A stretch of DNA of 64,000 nucleotides from Notospermus geniculatus (GCA_002633025.1 NMRB01000539.1:270777-334776); one strand, 5' to 3'. Positions 35,301 through 39,453 are shown, counted from the stretch's first letter. Notes: generated by a model not told the origin, from the sequence alone. Numbers and translations: made by a program.

Positions 35301-37772
35301 TGAACGTGTTTTCTGTAGGTAAATCAACAGATATCGGTACCGTTCCTGGGTGTGTACCGACTGACTCACTCCGTGCGTCGAAATCGTTGGACCTCATTCC
35401 GGGAACAACGTACACGGTTCAGATTGTGACCAAGTCTGGAGAAGTGGAGGCAGATCCGGCGTCATCGAAGGAATTCACTACGAGTAAGCATGCTCTTCTT
35501 TTATTTTGGTACTGTTTGCAGGTATATGGCAGCTGTTTTCAGGTCCCATTGATTTTTGCCTGGAACATTTCGACTTGACACTTGTTATTCGTTCTTCTGG
35601 TACATTCACCCAGGTGATCACATGGTCCATGTCATTTTTTTAAGTGACTGAACTAGTTAATTAGTCTCTGCCACGCCACGTAGTGGCCGGGCGGAGACAC
35701 TTGTGTTAGCTAGGAAACTTTCGCGGCCAAACCAACCTCATACCAGGAGGCTTACGTGCCTATGCGTGTGTGCACGCTGCAGTGCTTCATGGGCTCCATG
35801 CAGTGTCGTAATTTTGTCAAGCTATAACACGAAGTTTTGACGAAACTGTCTTATAATAAAATATTTTGCTCTAAGGAGTTGTGACTTCTATTATTATTTC
35901 ATTTCCACATTGGGTGTATGTTGTTTAATGGATCCGAAATGCTGATGTTTACGACGTTTTGCGGCACGAGTGCCGTACGATTCTGGCATGACCAGGCAAC
36001 CATGGCAACATGTACATGGCCAATGCATGACATACATGAATGTGCATCATGTGCACAGTGTATAGGCCTAACGTGCGGCATTGCATGCATTGTGGACGCA
36101 TCTCTCGGACATGTCTCATTGTTACTTTCTGTCAGATACAGCACACCGTGGCGGAGACTCTAGAGTCTGCCTGCAGACTCAACTGACAACTCTAGTTATT
36201 TCTTTCTTCATTAAAACAGAGCCTTTTGCACCAGATCCAACCAAAATCACCACTGCAGACATCACCCCCAAAACCGCTTCCGTTCAATGGGACGTCGTTT
36301 CCATAGGCAACTTCGACACCTATGAGGTTCGAGTGTCCCAGTCAGCTGCTGAGGTGCGCCCTTCCTCGGTAGTTAAAGGCACCACCCCACTGAAGGCCAC
36401 CCTCAGTAAACTGAACCCAGGAGACTCGTTTAAGGTTATCATCACCACGAAATTGACCGCGGCTAACATTGAAAGCACAACTGCTGAAAAAACGTCCCGG
36501 ACAAGTAAGAATAAATCTCAATTTGATAGTTTTTCAGTCTGGCAAGGATTCTCGATCGGAAGAATGGCCGATCGCTGCTCGATGGGCCGACGCAGCGAAA
36601 TCAGCCGGCATTTCTTCTATGATGGAGGGCAAACGCCCGATGTTGCTGCGAGACTTTTTCAGTCACAAATTCGCGGAAAGGCCCACATTTGCGCATACTC
36701 AGACATTCGTCATTCAGTTGATACCTGTGACACGACACAGGCTGCAAAAACAACGTTTGGAAAGTTGTTCAACTGTAGACCCCTAAAGGTTTCGCGTATG
36801 GTTTGCGACATTCTGAGAAAAACGTGATAGCGTACCCAAAGAAATTTTCAATGAAACTTCTTCCAATTGTTTATACGATAGCTATGGGTCTTCTCCATGA
36901 TGTGTGAAAATTCCATACGATTCCATTTAGTAGTTCTTGTGATATGGAACATTTAGCAGACAGTACCCGCGCGCAAGTGTCTCTCGGGTGATCTGTTATA
37001 CATTTAGATAGGCTACTGTACATACATGTATGTACAGGGATGTGACCAACAGGTTAATTATCCAGCCCTGGCACCTTTATGAATTGGTCATTCTTCCCAA
37101 ATTTGGGCTCAGGGCTAGTGTACTGTTGTATGTTACGGCCACCAACCCAAATTTGATTAGAAATATTATTTTAACATGGAGGTGAGGGTGATAAGAGTCA
37201 TCTGGTGAGAAAAACTGGAACTCATCCGGCAAGAAACAGAGTGTGCTCAAGTGGTTCCTTTAGGGGTTTGATGTCTTGGGCTGTATGCACCAAACGAAGA
37301 TGATCTTGAATTCAGGTTGAGTTCAACTTTTCCATTGTTCAGGTTTGCCAGGGCATGATGTGACAATGGAAAAGTTGTGGCTCAACCTCAGTTCAAGATA
37401 ATCTTCGTTTGGTGCATACGGCCCATTATGATTCTATGCATCAGGTTCATTTTGTTTTATTTCAAGCCCCGATGCCAGTTGTAGCTTCAACCATTACACA
37501 CAGCGACATCACTACAACAACAGCACTTCAGGACGTAACAATAAAATGGGCTCCGGTGACGGAGGGTGTGTTTGATAGCTACGTCGTGAAAGTCTTTGAA
37601 GGTGACAAGAAAATATTCGAGAAGGTTGTTGGTAAGACAACCTCTACCGCTGGTACATCGCTACTGGAAACCGTGGTACCAAACCTCGCCTATGGGAAAG
37701 AGTATACAGCGAAAATAACGACAAAGTCGGACACTCTGGAGAGTGCAGTTGCAGAGAAGATTTTCACCATAA
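2047..37772 (+). CDS. Multi-exon PAN/apple - fibronectin III protein gene (29 exons seen, both ends uncertain)
   Basis: Twenty-nine exons in one orientation encode 20 PAN/apple domains and then 6 fibronectin III domains. PAN domains are disulfide-bonded modules that bind protein or carbohydrate, and FN3 domains are spacer/adhesion modules, so the product is probably a secreted or cell-surface adhesion or recognition protein. Every between-domain border is phase 1 with GT-AG signals, so the exons can be spliced in frame in any order. PAN domains 1-9 and 10-18 are a recent tandem duplication. No signal peptide, start codon or convincing membrane span is visible; the 5' end is probably left of the window. 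It could instead be two or three adjacent genes. That the exons are real is much surer than that they form one transcript. Confidence 0.7.
2450..3098. mobile_element. Fold-back element filled with TAAACCATGGTTTA-type palindromes, unit 1
   Basis: Inverted ends (TTATGGCAAGCCGATTGTCC and its near-inverse) enclose about 600 bp with some twenty near-palindromic 14-mers of the form TAAAC-YAYRG-TTTA spaced by short linkers. The outermost copies are TAAACCATGGTTTA. It sits in the intron between exons A and B. Confidence 0.7.
3262..3543 (+). CDS. PAN/apple exon B, unit 1 (PAN 2)
   Basis: The acceptor is AATTTCAG and the donor GTAAGT; the exon is 282 nt, phase 1 to phase 1. Six cysteines are seen in KKCPTGF, CQNLC, FLC, KEC and WNC. 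The segment IKGRDH is shared in style with exon D, suggesting an old exon duplication inside the cassette. The unit 2 copy is one codon shorter (SLQNYPTT against SLRNPTT). Confidence 0.85.
4276..4435 (+). CDS. PAN/apple exon C1, unit 1 (first half of PAN 3)
   Basis: This 160-nt exon begins after CCTGTTGCAG (phase 1) and ends AA before GTAAG (phase 2). It encodes the N-terminal half of a PAN domain (NPCPPGSS, EPCKTGC, KGC), four of the six cysteines. The domain is completed by exon C2 about 1.4 kb downstream, whose phase matches. This is the only PAN domain of the cassette interrupted by an intron. A minus-strand open frame over the same bases is a shadow. Confidence 0.8.
4436..5820 (+). other. 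Intron between exons C1 and C2, no other exon seen
   Basis: Apart from the MITE at 5530-5679 the intron is AT-rich single-copy sequence shared with unit 2 (19241-20649). No open frame with splice sites is convincing. Confidence 0.5.
5530..5679. mobile_element. GGGAGG-type MITE, copy 2
   Basis: AGGGAGGTTTCG...CCTCCCT fold-back flanked on both sides by ATT, a 3-bp target duplication. Unit 2 has no element here but has one about 80 bp further on. Confidence 0.8.
5821..5942 (+). CDS. PAN/apple exon C2, unit 1 (second half of PAN 3)
   Basis: This 122-nt exon enters in phase 2 after CATTTCAG and leaves in phase 1 at GTAAGT. It supplies the last two cysteines (GTTC and DWYC) missing from C1, so C1 plus C2 make a normal six-cysteine PAN domain. 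The acceptor region is the end of a dispersed repeat carrying GGTGAGCACATGG, so the splice site seems to lie in or beside repeat-derived DNA. Confidence 0.8.
6022..6911. mobile_element. GGGGAGACCGGGGC fold-back, unit 1 only
   Basis: The ends GGGGAGACCGGGGCTGGTTG and its inverse lie between TA dinucleotides. Unit 2 has the empty site (GGATAGTGATAATAG at about 20846-20860). The internal region repeats GGTTGTAACA motifs and contains only chance open frames. Confidence 0.75.
6931..7474. mobile_element. AGTGAGGTTTCGC-type fold-back, unit 1
   Basis: Arms carry GCAAATCTGACGAA and GAAGTACGAAATAC with their inverses at the right end. Relatives are 21527-21924 (unit 2, same site) and 59056-59450. A separate retro-like fragment is nested at 7261-7401. 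Confidence 0.7.
7261..7401 (-). mobile_element. Hammerhead-like hairpin fragment inserted with 13-bp target duplication
   Basis: Flanked by GGTTCTGGAAATG (7248-7260) and GGTCCTGGAAATG (7402-7414); unit 2 has one copy of that 13-mer and no insert. On the minus strand the insert contains CTGAGGA, a GACCCC/GGGGTC stem and GAAA. A long, imperfect target duplication suggests retrotransposition. Confidence 0.65.
7569..7794. mobile_element. CTCTAAACTCCCACTTACC fold-back, unit 1 only
   Basis: Inverted ends flanked by TA on both sides; absent from unit 2. A relative, interrupted by another MITE, starts at about 63598 and runs off the window. Confidence 0.7.
7875..8150 (+). CDS. PAN/apple exon D, unit 1 (PAN 4)
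   Basis: The 276-nt exon starts after GAACACAG and ends at GTAAGC, phase 1 both sides. Six cysteines: MTCER, DCAKKC, VDC, LTC and WDC. Hydrophobic and aromatic spacing (RSYEYTATG) fits the PAN beta-sheet core. The unit 2 copy differs at about five positions (TEW/TQW, NAS/NTS, GK/EK among them). Confidence 0.85.
8648..8923 (+). CDS. PAN/apple exon E, unit 1 (PAN 5)
   Basis: The exon opens after TTTTTCCAG with codons for NTVCLYPRT and ends TGC CGA G before GTAAG, so the frame starts upstream of the first internal methionine. Six cysteines: VCLY, ECRQRC, FSC, DVC and WTC. Phase 1 on both sides, 276 nt. Unit 2 carries the same exon with a few substitutions (HLTGLTDVE against QLTGLTQTE). Confidence 0.85.
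8950..9675 (+). repeat. 53-bp tandem array, about nine units, unit 1
   Basis: Units read approximately GACGATCTCGAGTCGTAGCT followed by AAGAAAGACGTTGGGCGGCG. Two unit types (GTTGGGACG and GTCGGGATG) alternate, giving a 106-bp higher-order period. The first unit is split from the rest by a fold-back at 8997-9132. Unit 2 has only one unit (about 23735-23800). Confidence 0.8.
8997..9132. mobile_element. GGGCGAATCCCCGCG fold-back, unit 1 only
   Basis: 136-bp fold-back whose arms each contain the GGTCCATGGACCATGTG palindrome. It lies inside the 53-bp array and is not found in unit 2. Confidence 0.65.
9852..10142 (+). CDS. PAN/apple exon F, unit 1 (PAN 6)
   Basis: The 291-nt exon starts after TTCATTTTCAG (GA AAA ATT CAA TGC) and ends TGT TCA G before GTTGGT. 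Six cysteines: QCKNG, DCQRDC, MNC, QLC and WVC. The donor GTTGGT is weak but identical in unit 2. The two copies diverge most near the C-terminal end (NQEKVESPLI against NPQVVETPLI). Confidence 0.8.
10240..10378. mobile_element. GGGCCATATTC fold-back (PIF/Harbinger-like), unit 1 only
   Basis: Ends GGGCCATATTCAAAAAGGGTG-like and GAATACGGCCC are inverted repeats of a family also seen at 18301-18419 and 37279-37424. Unit 2 has an uninterrupted AAAGATAATGTATC; the flanks here join to exactly that sequence with no target duplication. Confidence 0.7.
10428..10627. repeat. Fold-back AAGGGGCTGTTCATTTTCG, unit 1
   Basis: 200-bp fold-back with arms of about 50 bp (CACTTGAGGAATCTGAG...). The same element is at 24760-24955 in unit 2. 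Confidence 0.65.
10793..11059 (+). CDS. PAN/apple exon G, unit 1 (PAN 7)
   Basis: Acceptor TTTGTTTTTTAG, donor GTAAGT, 267 nt, phase 1/1. Cysteines in KRCPVN, VCRHLC, FDC, KKC and AKC. The segment CWSYTYQAS is the central PAN strand. Unit 2 differs by about two residues (LEDST/LVDST, ILYA/IFYA). Confidence 0.85.
11173..11302. mobile_element. AGGGAGTTTTCGCAAAGCC MITE, unit 1
   Basis: Fold-back flanked by AAT on both sides. It sits inside a dispersed repeat whose empty form is at about 62510-62530 (CCCCAAAATGCTTGCC). Copies also at 25658-25780 (right end lost) and 61753-61880. Confidence 0.75.
11598..11865. mobile_element. TAGTTTGGTTCC fold-back, unit 1 only
   Basis: Long inverted arms containing CACACACGAAATTCTGTGTG-type and GGCCGATACCGAA sequences. 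Flanks ATTCCCTTG and ATTCCAGTG look like a decayed 9-bp target duplication. Unit 2 has a single ATTCCCTTGCC at the site. Confidence 0.65.
11993..12238 (+). CDS. PAN/apple exon H, unit 1 (PAN 8), ending in a donor-bearing minisatellite
   Basis: The exon starts after TTGTTTTCAG and encodes a short PAN domain with six cysteines (GGCH, ACKTVC, NTC, KTC, DVC). I end it at the first in-phase CCACCAG/GT, where it leaves in phase 1 like its neighbours. Directly after comes an 18-bp tandem array in which most units repeat CAG/GTAACT, so the true 3' end may be any of several units, each adding PPGNYL. The end is therefore uncertain, the domain itself is not. Confidence 0.75.
12232..12657 (+). repeat. 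18-bp minisatellite (PPGNYL / CAG-GTAACT), unit 1, with assembly gap
   Basis: Unit CCACCAGGTAACTATTTA and variants: seven units, then 30 N, then about fifteen more, two of them 17 bp. Read in the exon H frame it encodes PPGNYL. Most units contain CAG/GTAACT, a fair 5' splice site; CAGATAAC units have lost it. Confidence 0.85.
12358..12387. other. Assembly gap (30 N) in the minisatellite
   Basis: A run of exactly 30 N inside the tandem array, so the array length in unit 1 is not known. Confidence 0.95.
12687..14335. mobile_element. Sleeping Beauty-type Tc1 transposon, decayed, unit 1 only
   Basis: 1,649 bp between two TA dinucleotides. The ends begin CAGTTGGGGTCAGAAGTTTA, close to the Sleeping Beauty terminus. 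Inner direct repeats (CAGTGGCTCAAAAGTTTACA) at 12885-12910 and, inverted, 14112-14137 give the IR/DR layout of that subgroup. Unit 2 has the empty site (CTATGTGTAAATGG, about 26657-26670), proving insertion after the duplication or loss from unit 2 without a footprint. Confidence 0.9.
12909..13925 (-). pseudogene. Tc1/Sleeping Beauty-like transposase, inactivated
   Basis: Reading from 13925 the frame starts MGESKLYSQDLRKRG, the typical paired-like DNA-binding start, and pieces in shifted frames cover the rest (KHGGGSIML, DNNPKH, QEEWAQIP, KGNAT). The catalytic aspartates survive in RSDK and SDNN contexts and the glutamate in NLIET (about 13081-13122), but two stop codons bracket that glutamate and at least two frameshifts are present. 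It cannot make a full transposase. Confidence 0.85.
14530..15396. mobile_element. GCGTCCACTAG fold-back, unit 1 only
   Basis: Near-terminal inverted repeat GCGTCCACTAGAGCGC / GCGCCCTAGTGGACGC, flanked by TTTCA on both sides. It split an existing hairpin repeat whose uninterrupted form is at 26790-26935 in unit 2. The interior has many CCGCGTC/GCGGAA words and GAAGC inverted repeats but no gene. Confidence 0.7.
15551..15826 (+). CDS. PAN/apple exon I, unit 1 (PAN 9, last of the cassette)
   Basis: Acceptor TGACTGCTGCAG and donor GTAAGT frame a 276-nt phase 1/1 exon. Six cysteines: AKCKEG, ECKTAC, LLC, TEC and WKC, with the GEWKC ending typical here. It is the last exon of unit 1: the duplication junction lies about 50 bp past its donor. 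The unit 2 copy differs at one recognised residue (TRNHD/IRNHD). Confidence 0.85.
16286..16690. repeat. Dispersed repeat AGCTCACC...GGTCCATGGACC, unit 2 copy
   Basis: Duplicate of the repeat at 1591-1995, just upstream of exon A'. It has fewer GTC repeats in its trinucleotide run than unit 1. Confidence 0.65.
16742..17011 (+). CDS. PAN/apple exon A', unit 2 (PAN 10)
   Basis: Same length, borders and phase as exon A of unit 1 and almost identical sequence, about 14.7 kb downstream. All six cysteines are kept and no stop or frameshift is present, so the duplicate is still coding-competent. Confidence 0.85.
17145..17794. mobile_element. Fold-back element filled with TAAACCATGGTTTA-type palindromes, unit 2
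   Basis: The same element at the equivalent place in unit 2, so it was present before the duplication. A few palindrome cores differ (ATGATGTACG against ATGGTGTACG). Confidence 0.7.
17957..18235 (+). CDS. PAN/apple exon B', unit 2 (PAN 11)
   Basis: A 279-nt phase 1/1 exon, one codon shorter than its unit 1 partner through an in-frame deletion near the start of the domain. Six cysteines are kept. About 60 bp past its donor lies a fold-back insertion (18301-18419) that unit 1 lacks. Confidence 0.85.
18301..18419. mobile_element. GGGCCGTATTCTAGAAGC fold-back, unit 2 only
   Basis: Near-perfect inverted arms flanked by CCG on both sides; unit 1 has the empty GATCCGGTCTT. Terminal GGG and a 3-bp duplication fit PIF/Harbinger non-autonomous elements. 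Confidence 0.8.
19081..19240 (+). CDS. PAN/apple exon C1', unit 2 (first half of PAN 12)
   Basis: 160 nt, acceptor TTCTGTTGCAG, donor GTAAG, phase 1 to 2, as in unit 1. Replacements relative to unit 1 are conservative or mild (VVLEG/VLLDG, YFLKEM/YLLEEM). The four cysteines of the half-domain are intact. Confidence 0.8.
20421..20571. mobile_element. GGGAGG-type MITE, copy 3 (unit 2)
   Basis: AGGGAGGTTTCG...CCTCCCC fold-back with flanks AAT and ATT. Unit 1 has no element at this site but has one about 80 bp upstream (5530-5679). Confidence 0.8.
20650..20771 (+). CDS. PAN/apple exon C2', unit 2 (second half of PAN 12)
   Basis: 122 nt, phase 2 to 1, completing the PAN domain begun by C1'. Cysteines TTC and DWYC are intact. 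Changes against unit 1 include CFLNN/CSLNN and KESPGS/KDSKGS. Confidence 0.8.
20859..21523. mobile_element. AGTGAGTTTAAGAAACCA fold-back, unit 2 only
   Basis: 665 bp with inverted ends and AAT on both sides (20856-20858, 21524-21526), inserted exactly at the left end of another fold-back. The interior repeats GATAATGTATCAC and GGCATGCCACCAAC in both orientations; related sequence occurs at about 10620-10780. Confidence 0.75.
21527..21924. mobile_element. AGTGAGGTTTCGC-type fold-back, unit 2
   Basis: Same element and site as 6931-7474 but without the nested 141-bp hairpin fragment, so it gives the uninterrupted form. Confidence 0.7.
22095..22370 (+). CDS. PAN/apple exon D', unit 2 (PAN 13)
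   Basis: 276 nt with the same splice borders as exon D. All six cysteines are preserved. The following intron contains a short local duplication of a repeat (about 22540-22690) not present after exon D. Confidence 0.85.
23012..23287 (+). CDS. PAN/apple exon E', unit 2 (PAN 14)
   Basis: 276 nt from TTTTTTCCAG to GTAAGC, phase 1/1. Six cysteines kept. The downstream intron has only one degenerate 53-bp repeat unit (about 23735-23800) where unit 1 has about nine. Confidence 0.85.
23931..24221 (+). CDS. PAN/apple exon F', unit 2 (PAN 15)
   Basis: 291 nt with the same weak GTTGGT donor as exon F. A 380-bp fold-back inserted in intron position +9, and its 9-bp target duplication copied the donor, so an identical G/GTTGGTAT occurs again at 24610-24618. 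The first donor remains in place, so splicing may be unaffected. Confidence 0.8.
24230..24609. mobile_element. TAAACTCCCTACGCAGTTG fold-back with 9-bp target duplication, unit 2 only
   Basis: Perfect 21-bp ends continuing into long imperfect arms. The flanks are GGTTGGTAT on both sides (24221-24229, 24610-24618) and unit 1 has one copy, so the duplication is 9 bp, as for Mutator-like elements. The target is the 5' splice site of exon F'. Confidence 0.85.
25103..25369 (+). CDS. PAN/apple exon G', unit 2 (PAN 16)
   Basis: 267 nt, acceptor TTTGTTTTTTAG, donor GTAAGT, phase 1/1, six cysteines intact. The intron immediately downstream holds a GGTGTAATG fold-back (25399-25580) absent from unit 1. 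Confidence 0.85.
25399..25580. mobile_element. GGTGTAATG fold-back, unit 2 only
   Basis: Ends GGTGTAATG and CATTACACC; relatives with GGTGTAACGTTTTTCAGTG ends at about 37925-38098 and 59600-59786. Absent after exon G of unit 1. Confidence 0.65.
26129..26374 (+). CDS. PAN/apple exon H', unit 2 (PAN 17), ending in donor-bearing minisatellite
   Basis: 246 nt to the first in-phase CAG/GTAACT, matching exon H. It runs into a complete 15-unit version of the 18-bp array (26368-26635). The first seven units keep the PPGNYL frame; a 17-bp unit then shifts it. Six PAN cysteines are intact. Confidence 0.75.
26368..26635 (+). repeat. 18-bp minisatellite (PPGNYL / CAG-GTAACT), unit 2
   Basis: Fifteen gap-free units, thirteen of 18 bp and two of 17 bp. 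Fourteen units keep the CAG/GT step and one (CAGATAAC) does not. The sequence right after it, CCACCGGCCGCTGATG, is shared with unit 1. Confidence 0.85.
26793..26935. repeat. Hammerhead-like hairpin pair (GACCCC/GGGGTC), uninterrupted form
   Basis: Two inverted copies. The plus copy has CTGAGGA at 26882-26888, one extra A, GACCCC-GATT-GGGGTC, GAA, then AATTT-GCG-AAATT and C at 26922. Other copies are listed in the findings. Confidence 0.7.
27053..27328 (+). CDS. PAN/apple exon I', unit 2 (PAN 18)
   Basis: 276 nt, phase 1/1, six cysteines. Homology between the two units ends at 27380, 52 bp past its donor, which fixes the right end of the duplication. Confidence 0.85.
27642..28291. mobile_element. 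Fold-back with GTTAAC palindrome array
   Basis: Ends GGTCAAATGT and ACATTTGACC are inverted. The interior has more than a dozen GTTAAC cores, many as AGTTAACT. It ends about 18 bp before the acceptor of exon J. Confidence 0.65.
28310..28570 (+). CDS. PAN/apple exon J (PAN 19, single copy)
   Basis: Acceptor TTGGTTACAG, donor GTAAGTAT, 261 nt, phase 1/1. Six cysteines: AICAEG, SCINIC, KPC, STC and HQC. It is not part of the duplicated cassette and has no close partner in the window. Its acceptor lies about 18 bp past a 650-bp fold-back full of GTTAAC palindromes, so the branch-point region is probably repeat-derived. Confidence 0.8.
28580..28740 (+). repeat. tRNA-derived SINE-like sequence
   Basis: GCCGCGGTAGTGTAGTGG resembles a Pol III A box and AAGGTACCAGGTAACTCC a decayed B box. 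It begins within 15 bp of the exon J donor. Weak. Confidence 0.35.
28762..28912. repeat. Fold-back AAGCGGGTGATCC
   Basis: Arms of about 65 bp, nearly perfect, including TTGCGATTTTGGCTTGAGAC. Intron between exons J and K. Confidence 0.7.
28923..29078. repeat. Fold-back TGGCGTCGGCGTC
   Basis: Arms of about 60 bp (TTCGAATCACTC and inverse), adjacent to the previous fold-back. Confidence 0.7.
29213..29494 (+). CDS. PAN/apple exon K (PAN 20, last PAN domain)
   Basis: Acceptor CCTTTTCTTCAG, donor GTAAGT, 282 nt, phase 1/1. Cysteines: HPC, KCKGAC, KDC, SSC, LAC and a final cysteine split by the border, one more than usual, so pairing may differ. It resembles divergent PAN/apple domains (DCVGFQYNG is the central strand). 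It is the last PAN module before the FN3 exons, with about 2 kb of repeat-rich intron following. Confidence 0.7.
30017..30622. mobile_element. CACTCTTAAAAAATTCTTG fold-back with internal tRNA-like B box
   Basis: 606 bp with ends ATCACTCT...AGAGTGAT. Inside, AGGTTCGAATCCC (about 30341-30353) is a perfect Pol III B box, with a poor A-box candidate about 25 bp upstream (TAGTAGTGTA). Confidence 0.5.
30977..31344. repeat. Fold-back ATGTATGGGCGGTTATTTCC
   Basis: 368 bp with good terminal arms and a central inverted GACGTTGGGTGGCGCTGCAG, the same word as in the 53-bp array at 9184-9675, so the two repeats share an origin. Confidence 0.65.
31502..31786 (+). CDS. Fibronectin type III exon 1
   Basis: 285 nt, acceptor CATTTCTTTAG, donor GTAAGT, phase 1/1. 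FN3 hallmarks: a VTVTWSAVTG strand B with its tryptophan, a mid-domain YLLTLDP strand, and the LIPGKEYAVSI strand E-F with leucine and tyrosine, ending FRTS. A 58-bp palindrome flanked by 7-bp direct repeats lies directly against the donor. Confidence 0.85.
31798..31855. repeat. 58-bp palindrome with 7-bp direct repeats at an FN3 donor
   Basis: CATGGAGGAATAACCTAG and its inverse, flanked by GTCAAAC on both sides (31791-31797, 31856-31862). The left copy starts at position +5 of the donor of FN3 exon 1. Confidence 0.65.
32406..32672 (+). CDS. Fibronectin type III exon 2
   Basis: Begins CCATCTCCC after TTTACTTTAAG and ends ACG C before GTACGT, phase 1/1, 267 nt. The tryptophan strand (GIHWAPVTG) and the LQPGTEYTVSI strand are clear. 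The upstream intron ends with the dispersed GGTCCATGGACC repeat. An alternative donor two bases further (AC/GTAAAA) would change the phase, so I prefer GTACGT. Confidence 0.85.
32708..32862. mobile_element. GGGAGG-type MITE, copy 4
   Basis: AGGGAGG...CCTCCCT flanked by AAT on both sides, a clean 3-bp target duplication, in the intron after FN3 exon 2. Confidence 0.8.
33298..33576 (+). CDS. Fibronectin type III exon 3
   Basis: 279 nt, acceptor CCTTTTGCAG, donor GTACGT, phase 1/1. FN3 signatures: KVTWPEVTLG, FDSYEISLEP and LTAGAKYTVTV, ending in the FNAS linker. The overlapping minus-strand open frame is a shadow. Confidence 0.85.
34548..34620 (-). repeat. tRNA-derived SINE head
   Basis: On the minus strand TGGCCTAGTGGTTAACG is a good Pol III A box and GCTCGAATCCCG a good B box about 35 bp later. 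No cloverleaf is complete, so this is a SINE or tRNA relic, not a tRNA gene. Confidence 0.5.
34644..34769 (+). CDS. Fibronectin type III exon 4a (first half of domain 4)
   Basis: 126 nt, acceptor TTATTTCCAG, donor GTAGGA, phase 1/1. It encodes strands A-C (PVSVNAKTIEV, ADVAWNGVKVG, ESYVIRTVVN). The domain is completed by exon 4b about 550 bp later. No long open frame marks it because the exon is short and enters without a methionine. Confidence 0.75.
35043..35189. mobile_element. GGGAGG-type MITE, copy 5
   Basis: Same inverted arms (GATAAACGTAAA...), flanks ATT and ACT, slightly decayed ends. Lies between FN3 exons 4a and 4b. Confidence 0.7.
35319..35483 (+). CDS. Fibronectin type III exon 4b (second half of domain 4)
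   Basis: 165 nt, acceptor GTTTTCTGTAG, donor GTAAGC, phase 1/1. It carries LIPGTTYTVQIVTKSG and ends in the KEFTT linker, the second half of an FN3 fold. Joined to 4a it gives a domain of normal length. Confidence 0.8.
36220..36504 (+). CDS. Fibronectin type III exon 5
   Basis: 285 nt, acceptor TTCATTAAAACAG, donor GTAAGA, phase 1/1. FN3 features: ASVQWDVVSIG, FDTYEVRVSQ and LNPGDSFKVII, ending SRTS. The open frame runs on into the intron, but the donor and the domain end agree. Confidence 0.85.
37279..37424. mobile_element. GGGCTGTATGCACC fold-back (PIF/Harbinger-like)
   Basis: Ends GGGCTGTATGCACC and GGTGCATACGGCCC with long inverted arms, same terminal family as 18301-18419. It lies about 40 bp before the acceptor of FN3 exon 6. 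Confidence 0.65.
37467..37772 (+). CDS. Fibronectin type III exon 6 (last recognised)
   Basis: 306 nt, acceptor TTTTATTTCAAG, donor GTAAGT, phase 1/1. FN3 features: VTIKWAPVTEG, FDSYVVKVFEG and LAYGKEYTAKI. It still ends with a phase 1 donor, so at least one further exon must follow; none is certain before the convergent P450 gene. Confidence 0.85.
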
Positions 37773-38693
37773 GTAAGTAAATGCCCACTCATGCCGTTAC
37801 CAAATCGTGTGTTGTAAAGGTGCCGACAGGTCGACATTGACCACGCGCAGGTCGACATTTCAGCGATTGAGAGAACTCGGAGCAACTGGCAGTTCCTCGA
37901 ACAGCACGCTCAACCAGCGGATAAGGTGTAACGTTTTTCAGTGTGGCCGTTTTTCTGAGTGACTTCCATTGTTCGGAACACACTGGGAAACAGACTCACT
38001 GTTTCTCTGTGTGTCGCTCATTGTCAAGTCGCCGCTTATTCCGTCAGTCTATTGAAATGTCTCACTGGCACACGGGCCACACTGAAAAACGTTACACCGG
38101 CAGCTGCTCGGAGACGCAAGCCAGCTCAGGTCGACAAAATCGGCAACTGATCAGTCACTCCGAGTTGCTTCCATCGCCGGAAAGCTAGTTGCCGCGAGTT
38201 GCTTCAAGACACAATGTCGACCTGTATAGGCACCTTAACATTACAGAGGTACGGTATGGCATTGTCGGGGTCCAGCTGCTCCTGTTGGTGATGGTGGGCA
38301 TTGTTGACCACACAGCAGGCCGTTGATGTCTTCGAATCGAAGTCCTGACACTAACGCTTTTGATATGATAATGTTGGAGGAGCTAGATCCCAGTGGCAAA
38401 GCCAGGTCGCTGTGACATGCGATTGGTATGTAAATGGGGTTCAAAGGAACATTTTTCGCCCATTGTTACAACAACAAAGTAGGCCTAGGGGCCTACACGT
38501 TTTCAATATTTGTTCCTTGAGCTTAGGAGTCTTTTGTTTAACCATTGACGTGTGCCTTATTTGTAAGGCTAGAGCAGGACTGAGCTGTATGTTACATCAG
38601 CCAATTTCCGAAGAACAGGATGGCCTGTTGTGGAAAATTCGGTAAGATTTTTTTCAGGCTTAATTGTTCCATGTGAACGTGTATAAGTGTTAA

Positions 38694-38842
38694 GCCGCCC
38701 ATACACGTTCAATATTATTGCACAGTATGAGGACCAAAAATGGGCGATATTATTGCCAATCTTTCTTCCACCCATCATGCCAGAAGCACATGCCCCTATT
38801 TTGGGCCCCACTGTGCAATAATATTGATCGTGTATGGCCGGC
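38694..38842. repeat. Fold-back GCCGCCCATACACG...TGTGCAATAATATTG
   Basis: Inverted arms with CAATATTATTGCACAG; a second copy is at 63015-63171. Confidence 0.65.
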
Positions 38843-38986
38843 TTTAGTATCTTCATCAAGGATCCTACACTGATAGCCTAGTGTCACACGGAGGAACCGA
38901 ACGTGTACCACTACTGACCACACGTACAATTCCTGTACCGGTATGTTCTTTCCTTCAGACACAGGTACGTATATGTGCTATCAGAG

Positions 38987-38988
<2 letters not shown>

Positions 38989-39026
<38 letters not shown>

Positions 39027-39038
39027 GTGTGGCGTGTG
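38989..39038. repeat. GT microsatellite
   Basis: About 50 bp of alternating GT with a few interruptions. Confidence 0.9.
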
Positions 39039-39453
39039 AGGAGAGTTGTCAAAATGAACACCATGTTCAAAATACGAGACGAAAAAAGACTAATTATATT
39101 AATCTTGCGTCGTTTTTTAAGTGGATCAGTGGGACACCAGAATTCATATATATCATAAAATGGATTTCAAACTTTGCACGGCCAGTGCCAGATGACGTCA
39201 TCAGTCATGCCCAGCTGCTTACGTCATCGGATTGTGCGGCGAATGGACTGCGGAGTTGACCGATGATTCGCATCGTGAGGCACAAGGAAAGGAAAATACT
39301 TTGTACTAGTAACTTTATCTGCCATTAGACCAGCGTGCAGCATGCGTGGCAGTTGTTAGCGCTAGCGGAGGTAGGCTCGTCGTTTCATGCTTCACTTGCC
39401 TTGAACGACAGAAATGCTGCCGTGTTGTCCACAAACACACTGATAAACAAGTA

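Noticed and set aside
38412-38645. Hydrophobic stretch as the missing transmembrane exon of the PAN/FN3 gene
   Set aside because: No convincing acceptor and donor around it and no phase match.
38975-39158. Cysteine-valine rich frame
   Set aside because: Translation of the GT microsatellite.
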